A stretch of 64,000 bases of DNA from Chloroflexota bacterium (GTDB taxonomy: Bacteria > Chloroflexota > UBA6077 > CF-72), in the NCBI GenBank assembly GCA_016191465.1, contig JACPOP010000001.1, positions 62,001-126,000 of the forward strand. Reading direction: 5' to 3'. Made by a program: the position numbers and the translations under genes. Under the pieces are notes generated by a model. It saw only the letters and a list, made by a program, of their open reading frames with translations. It was not told where the DNA came from and searched no databases. Each line of letters begins with the position of its first letter. Position 1 is the stretch's first letter. This document shows positions 9,192 through 18,345 of the stretch, in pieces.

Positions 9192-11033
9192 CTACGGGAG
9201 CTGAACCGGCAGCTTTCCCGTCGGCTGGAGTGCGCCCGCCAGCAGTGACGCCGCGGCCTGGAGGTTCACGGCTCGGTCTCCGTAGACCGCGATCCAGGTC
9301 CGGATAAACGGCGCGGCTGAGGCATCGTACGGCCCGCGCAGGGCAACGCCGACCACCGGCTTGCCGCTTTCGGAGAGCGCGCGCGCCAGCCGCATCTGGG
9401 CCGGATCCTGTTGCGGCAGGTCATACGTGGCCAGCACCACCACGTCCAACTGGCGCGCCTGGGCTACGGCTCGAGCGATCTCGGCATCGTTGGGACGGGC
9501 AGAGACGTTCACCTCGGTGGCCGGCCCGGCCAGCCGCGAAAGACGCGCCGCGAGTGTGCCGCCCTGGCGGTCGCCATCGTCCACGACCGGGCTGCGCGTC
9601 GCCGCGTCGGGCGTGACCACCAGCACCCTCTGTGCGCGGCGGAGCGGCAGCACGCCCGCGTCGTCGCGGATCAGAGTGGCACCGCGATTAGCAGCTTCCT
9701 GCGCGAGCGCGCGGTTCGCCGCGCTGCCGACGATCGACAGATCGCCAGCGGGCTGGGTCCCCGCGAGCAGGCCGCGTTTTGCCTTGGCCTCCAGCACGCG
9801 CAGCACCGATTCATCTAACCGCGCCTGAGAGATCCGGCCGTTCTGCACGGCTTCAAGAAGGGCCCGCGGACCCTCGCCCAGGCGGTTGCGGTCCTCCTGG
9901 GTAATGCCCGCGATCAGCAGCATGTCGGCGCCCGCCTCGAACGCCTGGACCGCCGCCTGGGCCGCCGTCCGGTCTCGAAGGATGGCCCCCATGTCCAGGG
10001 CATCGGTGAGAATGAGCCCCGGGTAGCCGAGCTTCTCGCGCAGCAGGCCGGTGAGGACCGCTCGCGAGAGCGTCGCCGGGATGTCGGGGTTCGGCTCGAC
10101 CGCGGGCACAACGAGGTGCGCGGTCATGACCCCGTCCACACCAGCGCGGATCGCCGCGCGGAACGGCTCGAGCTCGACGCTTTCCAGGCGCGACATCGGA
10201 TACGGCACGAGGGGTAAATCCAGGTGCGAGTCCACCGAGGTATCCCCGTGGCCGGGGAAGTGTTTGGCCACCGAGGCAATGCCGACGGAGCGCTGACCCT
10301 CGATCGTGGCGGTGGCGAGCGTGGACACCAGCCCAGGATCGCCGCCGAAGGAGCGAATGCCGATGACCGGGTTCGCCGGATTCGTGTTCACGTCCACCAC
10401 GGGCGCGAGGTTCATGTTGATGCCCAGGGCTTGCAGCTCGCGCGCACTGGCTTCCGCTACCCGTCGCGTGAGGGAGGCATCGCCACTAGCGCCCAGCGAC
10501 ATCTCGCCCGGGAAGACCGTGGCGCCCTGCTGCTCGGTCATCCGCACGACCAGCCCACCCTCCTGGTCGATGGAGACGAACAGGGGCACGGGATCGGCAA
10601 TCGCCTGAAGATCCCGCGTGAGCTGCTGGAGCTGCTGGGCGCTCTCGACGTTGCGGGCGAACAGGGTGACGCCCCCGAGCCGCAGGTCGCTGACCAGCGC
10701 CCGGTTCCCGGGGTTGAGGCGAACGCCGTCGAAGCCGAGCATAAAGACCTGCCCGACTTTCTGCTCGAGCGTCATCCGCCGCAGCACCTGGCGCGCGGCG
10801 GTCCGCTCGGTCGGTTCTCTGGCAGTGGCGCCAGGGGCGGGCGTCGCGGACGGCTGGGTGGGGCTGGCAATCATGGTGGGTTGAGCCGGCGTGGATTGTG
10901 GCGGCACCGTGGCCGTGGACGCTGGCGGGACGGTGATGGGGCTACTGGCCTGGCACCCGGCCAGGACGAGCAACAGGAGGGTCAGCAGGATTGCACGAAC
11001 GGTCCTGGGTGTACGAACGGTGTCAATGTTCAT
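9192..11033 (-). CDS. nagZ: GH3 family beta-N-acetylhexosaminidase lipoprotein (NagZ-like)
   Basis: A 613-residue exported glycoside hydrolase. The N-terminus has a basic start and a lipobox (LLLLVLAGC), then a Pro/Thr/Ala-rich linker to about residue 80. The catalytic barrel shows KHFPGHGDTSVDSH, the GH3/NagZ acid-base motif with the Asp-His dyad, and LTDALDMGAI with the probable nucleophile Asp. A second alpha/beta domain follows, so it is the longer two-domain form. It should release terminal N-acetylglucosamine from muropeptides or chitin oligomers. I chose the ATG at 11033 because it directly precedes the signal sequence. The neighbouring sugar importer on the same strand may take up its product. 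Confidence 0.85.
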   Translation of the reverse strand: MNIDTVRTPRTVRAILLTLLLLVLAGCQASSPITVPPASTATVPPQSTPAQPTMIASPTQPSATPAPGATAREPTERTAARQVLRRMTLEQKVGQVFMLGFDGVRLNPGNRALVSDLRLGGVTLFARNVESAQQLQQLTRDLQAIADPVPLFVSIDQEGGLVVRMTEQQGATVFPGEMSLGASGDASLTRRVAEASARELQALGINMNLAPVVDVNTNPANPVIGIRSFGGDPGLVSTLATATIEGQRSVGIASVAKHFPGHGDTSVDSHLDLPLVPYPMSRLESVELEPFRAAIRAGVDGVMTAHLVVPAVEPNPDIPATLSRAVLTGLLREKLGYPGLILTDALDMGAILRDRTAAQAAVQAFEAGADMLLIAGITQEDRNRLGEGPRALLEAVQNGRISQARLDESVLRVLEAKAKRGLLAGTQPAGDLSIVGSAANRALAQEAANRGATLIRDDAGVLPLRRAQRVLVVTPDAATRSPVVDDGDRQGGTLAARLSRLAGPATEVNVSARPNDAEIARAVAQARQLDVVVLATYDLPQQDPAQMRLARALSESGKPVVGVALRGPYDASAAPFIRTWIAVYGDRAVNLQAAASLLAGALQPTGKLPVQLP

Positions 11034-11103
11034 TCCGAGGCCGCGGGTTCTGTCAACCACCATGCTCCGTGGTTACGCTACGCGGAGGAGATCCACCAGT
11101 ACC

Positions 11104-11193
11104 GGTCATCCTGAGGCCGCAGCCGAAGGATCCGTCTCTCACTTGCAACTTGAAACTCGTCAGCACAAACCTTCGCTCCACTCAGCATGGCAA
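11104..11193. repeat. Small inverted-repeat element, copy 1
   Basis: Starts with GTCATCCTGAGG...GCCGAAGGATC and ends with CCTTCGCTCCACTCAGCATGG, an imperfect reverse complement of the start. The interior includes CAACTTGAAACTCG. Copy 2 at 13226-13379 has the same ends, and its interior resembles this one in opposite orientation. No coding capacity. This looks like a short non-autonomous element or a transcribed hairpin. Confidence 0.55.
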
Positions 11194-11219
11194 CCCGCCG
11201 CGATGCGTGCCGCCGACCA

Positions 11220-12170
11220 CTAGCCCTTCAAACCCGTAAACGCGATGCCGCGCACCAGGTACCGCTGGCCTACGGCGAACATGGCGATGATCGGCAGCGT
11301 GGCCACGACAGTCGCCGCCATGAGCTGGTCCCACTGGGTGCTGTACTGCTGCACAAACACCGTCAGGCCAACCTGGATCGTGCGCATCTCGTCGGTGGTG
11401 GTGATCAGCAGCGGCCACAGAAAGGCGTTCCAGCCCGCCTGGAAGCTGAAGATGGACAGGGTGGCAACAGCCGGCAGGGCGAGCGGAAACATGATCTGCA
11501 AGAAGATGCGGAGCTCGCCCGCGCCATCGATGCGCGCCGCGTCTTCAAGGTCCTTCGGGAGCTGCTGGAAGAACTGGCGCAGCATGAAGATCCCGAAAGC
11601 ACCGACCGCGCCGGGCACGGTGAGGCCCCAGTACGAGTTGATCCAGCCGATGCCACCGCCGCCGAAGAGATCGTTCCCGCCCGCCAGTGGGATGTGGCGG
11701 ATGATGATGAACAGCGGGATGATCGTCACCTGGTAGGGGACCATGAGCGTGGCCAGCACCAGCACGAACAGCACCCGCCGCCCCGGGAAGGCAAGCCGGG
11801 CAAAGGCGTAGCCGGCCAACGATGCAAGTGCCACGTTGGAGATGGTGTTGATGACCGCCAGCAGCAGGCTGTTCAAGGCGTACCGCCCGAAGTTCCCCGC
11901 GCCCATGGCTTTCACGTAGGTATCCCAGCGCAGCTCGCGCGGTATCCACGTTGGCGGCACCGTAAAGAGCTGGTCGGCCGGCTTCAATGAGGTGGAGATC
12001 ATCCACACGAAAGGCATCAGCATGATCGCCGCGCCCACGAGCAGGAACAGGTGCCGCAGCACGCTGGCGGCCAGCGGCCCCCGGCGCGGCGCGCGGCGTC
12101 GATCCCGGACGGGTGCAATGGGCACGGGGTAGGTCTGCTGGCGGAGGAGGCGTTGATCGGCGAGAGCCAT
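11220..12170 (-). CDS. Carbohydrate ABC transporter permease (MalG/AraQ type)
   Basis: A 316-residue inner-membrane permease. After a cytoplasmic N-terminus it has six predicted membrane helices, beginning at HLFLLVGAAIMLMPFVWMI. The loop that docks the ATPase carries the EAA motif (EDAARIDGAGELRIF, about residues 205-219). The C-terminus GLKG is typical of MalG-like permeases. The start ATG at 12170 lies 14 nt after the stop of the other permease gene, so they are co-transcribed. The helical N-terminal extension before the first helix is rich in Arg. No ATPase gene is present, so it probably shares a multi-sugar ATPase encoded elsewhere. Confidence 0.88.
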   Translation of the reverse strand: MALADQRLLRQQTYPVPIAPVRDRRRAPRRGPLAASVLRHLFLLVGAAIMLMPFVWMISTSLKPADQLFTVPPTWIPRELRWDTYVKAMGAGNFGRYALNSLLLAVINTISNVALASLAGYAFARLAFPGRRVLFVLVLATLMVPYQVTIIPLFIIIRHIPLAGGNDLFGGGGIGWINSYWGLTVPGAVGAFGIFMLRQFFQQLPKDLEDAARIDGAGELRIFLQIMFPLALPAVATLSIFSFQAGWNAFLWPLLITTTDEMRTIQVGLTVFVQQYSTQWDQLMAATVVATLPIIAMFAVGQRYLVRGIAFTGLKG

Positions 12171-12184
12171 GGTGGCGAGGTTTC

Positions 12185-13201
12185 CTACTGGTACTCCACT
12201 TCCGAGCGCCCGTAGCGCTGGCTTATCAACGACGCGACAAGGACGATCCCAAACAGTACGAAGCTCATCGCCGCGGCATAGCCCATGTCGAACGACTTGA
12301 ACGCGGCGTTGTAAATCTGCTGGACCAGCGTGGTGGTGGCGTTCGCCGGTCCGCCGCCGGTCATGACGTACACCTGGTCGAACACCTGGAAGGCGCCGAT
12401 GAGGGAGGTCACGAAGATGAAGAACGTGGTGGGCGCCAGGAGCGGGACCGTGAGCTTGCGCAACTGCTGCCAGCCATTCGCGCCATCGATGCGAGCAGCC
12501 TCGTACAGGGAGTCGGGGACGCCCTGGAGGCCCGCCAGGTAGATGAGCATGTTCCAGCCCAGCACCTTCCAGACGCTGACCGCGATGATGCTCGGCATGG
12601 CGAGCGCGGGGTCGCCGAGGAAATCGACTCCCCGCAGGCCGATCGCTTCCAGGCCCTGGCTGGCGACCCCGTACAGCGGGTCGAAGAGCTGGATCCAGAT
12701 CATGCTGACCGCCACCATGGAGCTGACGACCGGCACGTAATAGGCGGTCCGGTAGAACCCGAGACCCTTCATCTGGCGGTTCATCAGCAGCGCCAGTCCG
12801 AGCCCGAGCAGCATCCCGATGGGGATGCTGAACGCGGTGTAGACAAGAGTGTTCTGCAAGGCTCGCCAGAACAGCTCGTCCTCGAACACCGCCTGGTAGT
12901 TGGAGAGACCGACCCAATCCTGGCGCGTGAAGACGTCGTAATTCGTGAAGCTGAGATAGGCCGCGTACAGCACCGGCAACAGCGTGAAGACGGCGAAAAT
13001 CGCCGTGGCCGGGGCCACGAACAGGTAGCCCGCCACGGCCTGCTGCCGCTCTTGCGAGTAGCTCGGTCGCGGGACGGGCGCCGGCGCATCGGTACGGCGT
13101 TGGCCCGGGAACGGCAGCACCCGACCCTCGGCGGCCGCCGCCGAGCCCCACGGTGGTCCCTGTTCTGAGGGCGCTACTGCCATGACGACACGCTCGCCCA
13201 C
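12185..13201 (-). CDS. Carbohydrate ABC transporter permease (UgpA/LacF type)
   Basis: A 338-residue inner-membrane permease, partner of the downstream MalG-like protein. It has a long Pro/Arg-rich cytoplasmic N-terminus (about 55 residues), then six membrane helices beginning at AGYLFVAPATAIFAVFTLLP. The EAA loop is YEAARIDGANGWQQ. The GGPANATTTLVQQIYN stretch is characteristic of the MalF/UgpA side of sugar importers. An in-frame ATG at 13183 is an alternative start. The binding-protein gene lies upstream on the same strand, 348 bp away, with repeat elements in the gap. Confidence 0.87.
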   Translation of the reverse strand: MGERVVMAVAPSEQGPPWGSAAAAEGRVLPFPGQRRTDAPAPVPRPSYSQERQQAVAGYLFVAPATAIFAVFTLLPVLYAAYLSFTNYDVFTRQDWVGLSNYQAVFEDELFWRALQNTLVYTAFSIPIGMLLGLGLALLMNRQMKGLGFYRTAYYVPVVSSMVAVSMIWIQLFDPLYGVASQGLEAIGLRGVDFLGDPALAMPSIIAVSVWKVLGWNMLIYLAGLQGVPDSLYEAARIDGANGWQQLRKLTVPLLAPTTFFIFVTSLIGAFQVFDQVYVMTGGGPANATTTLVQQIYNAAFKSFDMGYAAAMSFVLFGIVLVASLISQRYGRSEVEYQ

Positions 13202-13225
13202 CGCGGGGACAATCCGAGGCCGGCT

Positions 13226-13379
13226 GTCATCCTGAGGGCCCAGCCGAAGGATCGGTATTGCCGAGTTTGAAGTTCAACGTTCTCAGTAACGCGTGGTCTG
13301 GTAAGCCCCGTGTCCGGAGCACCGACCACTGACAACTGACCACTCGCTGAGACGGATCCTTCGCTCCGCTCAGAATGAC
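13226..13379. repeat. Small inverted-repeat element, copy 2
   Basis: The left end GTCATCCTGAGG followed by GCCGAAGGATC, and the right end GGATCCTTCGCTCCGCTC followed by AGAATGAC, form terminal inverted repeats of about 25 bp with few mismatches. The interior of about 100 bp contains CCACTGACAACTGACCAC and has no coding capacity. It lies between the binding-protein gene and the first permease gene. It is related to the element at 11104-11193. Confidence 0.6.
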
Positions 13380-13442
13380 ACTCGTCACCAACTCCTCCCG
13401 GTGCATATGGACGGTCGCTCCTGGGCCTGTCCGTCGTCATGC

Positions 13443-13499
13443 CTCAGCACGTGCCGTCAGTTCCGCGAAACCGTGCCAAACGTGTGTACAGGTGCTCAG
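13443..13499. repeat. Dispersed CTCAGCACGTG repeat, copy A
   Basis: About 57 bp that begin CTCAGCACGTGCCGTCAG and end GTGCTCAG, an imperfect palindrome with the core GTTCCGCGAAAC. Similar sequences occur at 48385-48443 and 50828-50886. It lies just after the binding-protein gene, so it could act as a terminator or RNA-stabilising hairpin. Confidence 0.45.
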
Positions 13500-13549
13500 G
13501 TATATCTCAAGATTCAGCACGAGGTGCCGAGCTCACCGCGCTCACGCGC

Positions 13550-15061
13550 TCAACGCTTGAGGGCTCGGTCGATCTGCTTGGCCGCATCGTCGAGTGCCTG
13601 CTTCGAAGTCTTCTTGCCGTACACCGCATCGTCAACAGCGTTCTTCATGATCGTCTGGTACACCTCCAGCGCGGCGGGAGTGGTGGAGATGGACTTGCCG
13701 TATTGCTCCATGATCCCGACGAACTGCTGGAGCTGCGGGTCCGCCATGTAACCGGCTGTGCGCAGCGACTTGCGGGGCGGGATGAAGTACATGGTCTCGT
13801 TGTACTTGAGCAGGTTGTCCTTCTCGGCGATGTACGAGACGAACTTCCAGGCGGCGTCGGCGTTCTTGGATTGCTTCGAAATCGCCAGCCAGTCCGTCCA
13901 GTTCGTGGTTGCCTGGACCTTCCTGCGGGTCGGGTCCGCAATCACCAGGTCGGCGGCGCCCTGGGGGTTGTTGGTGCGGAAATCGCGCACGGTGAGCTGG
14001 TTCCCGAGCTGCATCGCCACCAGGTTTGCGGCCATGGCACCGACGTTGGCGGTGGGTGCGGCAATCGAGCTCCGGCTGGCTACGCGGTTGTCGCCGTTGA
14101 ACAGGCTCGCGAAGTAATCCATCGCCTCGACCGCCTCGGGGCTATTCACCACCACCTTGCCGTCCTGGGTGAACACGTCGCCGCCGTTCTGGAAGAGGAA
14201 CCACACGTACTGCTGCCAGGTGGGCTTGGCGTTGAAGCCCACCACCTGGAACTTGTCCCCGTCGCGCTTCGTGGTCCTCAGCGCGGCGGCCGTGAGCTCC
14301 TCCCAGGTGGTCGGAGTGCCCATGACACCCGCCTGTGTCAGCATGTCCTTGCGCAACATGAGCGTCTGCGGTGCGCTCAGCACCGGAATGCCCCACGTTT
14401 TGTTCTGGTAGGTAACGGTGCTCCACGCAGACGGATAGAAGTCATCCTTCTGGCCCCAGGCGTCCACGTACTTCGCGAGGTCGAGCGCCATACCCTTGCT
14501 GGCGAGCGGCGCCACGTACTCGGCGCCTGCCTGGAACACGTCAGGCAGCACGCCGCCCGCGTTGGCTGCGACCAGCTTTTCGCTGAAGACACGCCAGTCC
14601 AGGTACTGGATATTCACGGCCACGTCTGGGTTCGCCGCCTCGAACGCGGGCACGAGCTCGTCGTTGAAGAGCCTCTGCGTGCCCTGCTCCCAGTCCGTCA
14701 GCCAGATCTCCAGGGTGACCGGCCGCCCGGTGCTCTTCGAGCGCGCCACAACCGGCGCGGCGGGAGCATCCCCCGCCCGTGGATCGACGTCCCCACCCGC
14801 CTGTGAGGAGCCCGGACCAGAGGGCGCAGCCGGAGCTCCGGCCGGTGCGGCCGGCTGGCCGGGTTTGCTGGCGGGGGCGGTCGGCTGCGCGGGTCCGGCC
14901 GGCGCCGCGCTCGTGGCGGCAGGCTGCTGCGCAGCGGCTCCACCCCCGGAGGACGGCGCGGAGCACGCCACGAGCGCGGCCGCGAGCAGCGCCGGGAATA
15001 TCCGGGCGGCGGAATGCGGCAACGGTGGTGTTCGAAATCGCAGCAGGCGGCCTCGCAACAT
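13550..15061 (-). CDS. Sugar ABC transporter substrate-binding lipoprotein
   Basis: A 503-residue family 1 extracellular solute-binding protein. The signal sequence ends in a lipobox (LLAAALVACS, Cys at about 33). A low-complexity Ala/Pro/Gly/Gln linker of about 70 residues follows. The mature domain starts near VTLEIWLTDWEQGTQ and contains motifs of the sugar-binding family (FEAANPDVAVNIQYLDW, KLVAANAGGVLPDVFQ). GGGAGGA at about 12 nt upstream serves as ribosome site. It is the first gene of the importer cluster with the two permeases. The nearby GH3 N-acetylhexosaminidase suggests an amino-sugar ligand; this is only an inference from context. Confidence 0.88.
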   Translation of the reverse strand: MLRGRLLRFRTPPLPHSAARIFPALLAAALVACSAPSSGGGAAAQQPAATSAAPAGPAQPTAPASKPGQPAAPAGAPAAPSGPGSSQAGGDVDPRAGDAPAAPVVARSKSTGRPVTLEIWLTDWEQGTQRLFNDELVPAFEAANPDVAVNIQYLDWRVFSEKLVAANAGGVLPDVFQAGAEYVAPLASKGMALDLAKYVDAWGQKDDFYPSAWSTVTYQNKTWGIPVLSAPQTLMLRKDMLTQAGVMGTPTTWEELTAAALRTTKRDGDKFQVVGFNAKPTWQQYVWFLFQNGGDVFTQDGKVVVNSPEAVEAMDYFASLFNGDNRVASRSSIAAPTANVGAMAANLVAMQLGNQLTVRDFRTNNPQGAADLVIADPTRRKVQATTNWTDWLAISKQSKNADAAWKFVSYIAEKDNLLKYNETMYFIPPRKSLRTAGYMADPQLQQFVGIMEQYGKSISTTPAALEVYQTIMKNAVDDAVYGKKTSKQALDDAAKQIDRALKR

Positions 15062-15526
15062 GTCGGGCAGTCCTCCCTTAACTCAAAGCCGTGGGACGGG
15101 TCAGGCGGGCGGCCAGGCTCACGGGGCCGCGCTTCTGGAAGACGGGAGCCCCGGAATCGTTATAGCCGTGTCCCCGACGCACCGCCAAAATGCGCGCGCG
15201 GCACCGGGAGTCGTTTCCCGTCCTGCTCGCGCCATGCCAACAGGAGACCGCATGACCCGTACCCAGCCAGAGGGCCGGACGCGTCCGGAGGAATGCGAGC
15301 TGTCTCGTCCGGTGCACCGCGGCGCTCGCCCTCACTCCGTTCTTCCACGGCGTAGCCGCTGCCGCGGAACGAGACGTCTCGCCGACGGGCGACCTCCTGG
15401 CGCGTCCCGTAACACTGGGAGAACGAACGCCGAGCGTGGCAGCGCGCCGAAAGCCGCGTGATTTGGTTGGAATGCTGGACAGAACGGGCTAGAAAGCGGA
15501 AGGTAGAGAGAGGAAGGGGCGCCGCC
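15062..15526. promoter_or_regulatory. Divergent intergenic region of 465 bp
   Basis: Separates the binding-protein gene (leftward) from the lytic transglycosylase gene (rightward), so it must hold promoters for both. TATAAC on the minus strand about 100 bp before the binding-protein ATG is a possible -10. GAGAGGAAGG just before 15527 is the ribosome site of the rightward gene. Open frames inside show no recognisable protein. Confidence 0.35.
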
Positions 15527-17902
15527 GTGACCCGCAATCTACACCGCTCGCTCAGCGTTCCCGCATTCGCTGCGCTGCTGCTCGCCACGGGCGTCGCGTG
15601 TCAACCAGCCACGCCGCCCGCTTCCGCGCCCGCCGCGCCCGCGCCGACCTCGGCGGCGCCCGCGGCCGCGCAGCAGACGCAGAGCGCCCCCGCCGCGCCG
15701 GCCGCTCAGCCGGTCCAGACCTCAGCACCCGCGGCACCCGCCGCCGCGCCCACACGCATCGCCCCGGCAGCGCCCACCTCGACGCCCTCGCCTCTGCTGG
15801 CGTTGACCCCTCCCCAGCGAGCCGCCGCCGCCGAAGGCCAGCGCGCTCTGGCCGCCGGCGATTACACCCGGGCGGTGGACGTGCTTCGTCCCCTGGCCGG
15901 CCAGGTGGTCGCCGGCGCCGCGCGCACCGAGGTCCAACTGCTCCTCGCCCAGGCGCAGGTTGGCGCTCGGGCCTACGACGACGCGCTCACGACCGCGCAG
16001 GCGCTCGGCTCGGCCGATCCCGCGGCAAGGCTCGTCAAGGGCCAGGCACTGCGCGGCCTGAAGCGCTGGGACGAGGCAGCCGTGGAGATGCGCGCCGCGG
16101 CCGATGCCGAGCCGCGAGTCGACGCGGCAGTGCGCTTGCAACTGGCCGAGATGTGGCTCGGCGCTGGCAAGCCCGACCAGGCCGCGGCTGATGCGCGGAA
16201 AGGCGTTGATGGCACAGAAACTCGGCTGTTGAAGATCGACCTGGCCGAGAGGCTCGCAAGCACAGAAGTCGCGCAGCGGAACACCGATGCGGCGATGGAA
16301 GCCTACCGCCAGCTCCTCACCGCTGCCGGCAGCAAGGGCTTTCTCGGCGAGCAGCTCTACAACCTCGGACTCGGCGCAAATCAGCTCGGCAAGAAGGACG
16401 AGGCGATCCGCGCCCTCCGCACGTCGATCTCGGACTTCCCCCGCTCGCGCAAGGCGCCGGACGCCGTCAACCTGCTGGAGAGCATTGGCGGCATGCGTCC
16501 GGAGGACCGCTTCTATTCGGGCGTGATCCGCTACTACTTCTGGGAGTTCAAGAAGGCCCGCGCCGATTTCGATGCCTACCTGGCCGCCTTCCCCGACGGC
16601 GACCGCGCCGTCGAGGCGCGCTACTATCGCGGCCTTTCGTCGCTCCCCGCGGACACGACCGAACAGCTCCTGAAACTCGCAGACCAATTTCCGGACGACG
16701 AGTTTGCACCGCTGGCCTTGCTCGAGGCGGGCAAGGCCCAGGAGGAGCTGGAGAAATACGACTCCGCCGAGGCGATCTACGCGCGCCTCATTGCCACGTT
16801 TCCCACCCGCGACGCGGGGCTCGCGGGTACCTTTCGGCGAGGCCTCTCCCGGCTGATGCAGAAGGACACCGCTGGCGCCCTGGCCATCTGGGACGGATTG
16901 GCGCAGAAGGACGTGGAACCAGCGCTCAAGGCGCAGTCGCTGTACTGGGCGGGCAAGGCGCTCGCCACGAGAGGCGACACCGCGGGCGCTCGGGCTCGCT
17001 GGCAGGCAGCGTCCAACGTGCGGCCCGTGGATTACTACGTGGTGCGGGCCCTGGCGGAGCTGAACCCCCCGCCGCCGACCGCGGACTTCAACCCGGCCTC
17101 GGCAGCGCCGGCGGACGAGGCGGCCCTGGGCGCGTGGTTTGCCGAACGGAAGATTGACCTGGCCTCCGCCAGCCGCGAGGCAGCCGCCCAGCCAGCGTAC
17201 GATCGCGCGGCGACCCTCGTGCGGTACGGCCTGTACCGCGAAGCGAACTGGGAGTACGAGGGGTTCCTCACCCAGTACGTGGATAAGCCGGCTCAGCTGT
17301 ACTGGCTCGCCGCCCGCTTCGGCGACCTCGGGCTGCCAAATGCCCAGCTCAAGCTCGGCACAGCCGCGCTCGCGGCGGCCACCGCCGAGGGCCAGGTCAG
17401 CGTCCTGGACGTGCCGAAGGCGCTCCAGCGGGTGGCGTTTCCCCTTGCATTCCCAGACATGGTGACCGGTGTGGCGAAGCAGAATGGGCTTGACCCGTTG
17501 CTCTTCGAGGGCCTGATCCGCCAGGAGAGCGATTTCGACCCGTACGCGGAGTCTGTGGTGAAGGCCAAAGGACTCTCCCAGATCATGCCCGACACCACAG
17601 GACCCGAGATCGCGGGCAAGCTGGGGGTGAAGGACTACTCTCCCGAATCGCTCTTCGAGGCGAAGCGGAACGTGCAGTTCGGCGCCTTCTATTTCGCGGA
17701 ACGGCTCAAGCGGAACGGCCGCGTTCCCCAGAAGGCGCTGGCCGCCTACAACGCCGGCGATGGCAACGTGGACAACTGGACCGGCGCCGGCCGCGAGGAC
17801 CCGGACGTTTTCGCGGAGTACATCGCCTTCTTCGAAACCCATGATTACGTCCAGCGCATCTACACCTACTGGACCCTGAACCGCTACATCTGGGGCGGCT
17901 AA
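15527..17902 (+). CDS. slt: Soluble lytic murein transglycosylase (Slt-like) lipoprotein
   Basis: A 791-residue exported enzyme that cleaves peptidoglycan with formation of 1,6-anhydromuramic acid. A signal peptide with lipobox (LLLATGVAC) precedes a long Ala/Pro/Thr linker. The middle (about 100-640) is a helical superhelix of TPR-like repeats. The C-terminal SLT domain has the catalytic Glu in IRQESDFDP, then GLSQIMPDT and AYNAGDGN. The protein ends TYWTLNRYIWGG. GTG 15527 was chosen because GAGAGGAAGG precedes it and the signal peptide follows. The last 38 coding bases are repeated exactly at 22263-22300, marking this gene as the probable integration site of the downstream island. Confidence 0.9.
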   Translation: MTRNLHRSLSVPAFAALLLATGVACQPATPPASAPAAPAPTSAAPAAAQQTQSAPAAPAAQPVQTSAPAAPAAAPTRIAPAAPTSTPSPLLALTPPQRAAAAEGQRALAAGDYTRAVDVLRPLAGQVVAGAARTEVQLLLAQAQVGARAYDDALTTAQALGSADPAARLVKGQALRGLKRWDEAAVEMRAAADAEPRVDAAVRLQLAEMWLGAGKPDQAAADARKGVDGTETRLLKIDLAERLASTEVAQRNTDAAMEAYRQLLTAAGSKGFLGEQLYNLGLGANQLGKKDEAIRALRTSISDFPRSRKAPDAVNLLESIGGMRPEDRFYSGVIRYYFWEFKKARADFDAYLAAFPDGDRAVEARYYRGLSSLPADTTEQLLKLADQFPDDEFAPLALLEAGKAQEELEKYDSAEAIYARLIATFPTRDAGLAGTFRRGLSRLMQKDTAGALAIWDGLAQKDVEPALKAQSLYWAGKALATRGDTAGARARWQAASNVRPVDYYVVRALAELNPPPPTADFNPASAAPADEAALGAWFAERKIDLASASREAAAQPAYDRAATLVRYGLYREANWEYEGFLTQYVDKPAQLYWLAARFGDLGLPNAQLKLGTAALAAATAEGQVSVLDVPKALQRVAFPLAFPDMVTGVAKQNGLDPLLFEGLIRQESDFDPYAESVVKAKGLSQIMPDTTGPEIAGKLGVKDYSPESLFEAKRNVQFGAFYFAERLKRNGRVPQKALAAYNAGDGNVDNWTGAGREDPDVFAEYIAFFETHDYVQRIYTYWTLNRYIWGG
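17863..17900 (+). repeat. Left copy of a 38-bp direct repeat (slt 3-prime end)
   Basis: The final 38 bases before the slt stop are identical to 22263-22300, exactly 4400 bp further on. Here the stop is TAA; in the right copy the reading frame would end in TGA. The repeats bracket a restriction-modification and toxin-antitoxin block. I read them as attachment-site-like ends. Confidence 0.85.
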
Positions 17903-17984
17903 CGCCCGCCCAGGGGGCTGAGCTCCAGCACAGTCACCAGGGACTCTGGGAGCTGCGTGCTTCCGAAGTTCAGCGGCCCCAAGA

Positions 17985-18253
17985 TCACCGCCGGTCAGCA
18001 GAGACGCGCGTATGGGTGGAGCGGCGGCTCCCGTACAGGCGAGTGCGCCGAGCTTCCGCCTCGAGCCCCCCGACCTCCGCCTCCCGGAACCGCTGGGCAA
18101 ACGCCGCGTCCAGCTCCTGCCAGAGGTACACCGAGTTCCCGCACACCCGGCCTCGCGAGCCGCCCCCGTGACGTTGCCCAGCTTGGCAAACGCCGCCGGG
18201 AAGCGCGCCTTCAACGCATCCGTCTTCCCTTCGCTCCGTGCCACCGTCCACAA
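17985..18253 (-). pseudogene. Frameshifted remnant of a helix-turn-helix (terminase-small-subunit-like) gene
   Basis: Two overlapping minus-strand frames together spell a typical helix-turn-helix protein. One reads RFPAAFAKLGNVTGAAREAG; the next frame continues CGNSVYLWQELDAAFAQRF and then REAEVGGLEAEARR. This pattern (GNVTxAARxAG followed by VYxWxExDxxFxxxF and LEAEARR) is common in phage terminase small subunits and related DNA-binding proteins. Neither frame has the whole domain, so at least one indel is required. It sits just inside the left repeat, next to the methyltransferase gene. Confidence 0.5.
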
Positions 18254-18345
18254 TGCCCGGCGGCGCGCGTTAGTGCCTAACGAGCTTTCCGAACGCCTCT
18301 GCTCCGACGGCGCTTCACCTCGCCGGCGAGCGCTGGGCCAGGCGC

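Noticed and set aside
11220-13151. Single 643-residue permease fusion
   Set aside because: The frame is open upstream, but the first half is the antisense-phase reading of the other permease gene; ATG 12170 marks the true start.
15722-18253. An 843-codon open frame opposite the lytic transglycosylase gene
   Set aside because: A shadow frame for most of its length. Only its first about 40 codons carry real HTH-like sequence, reported as a pseudogene.
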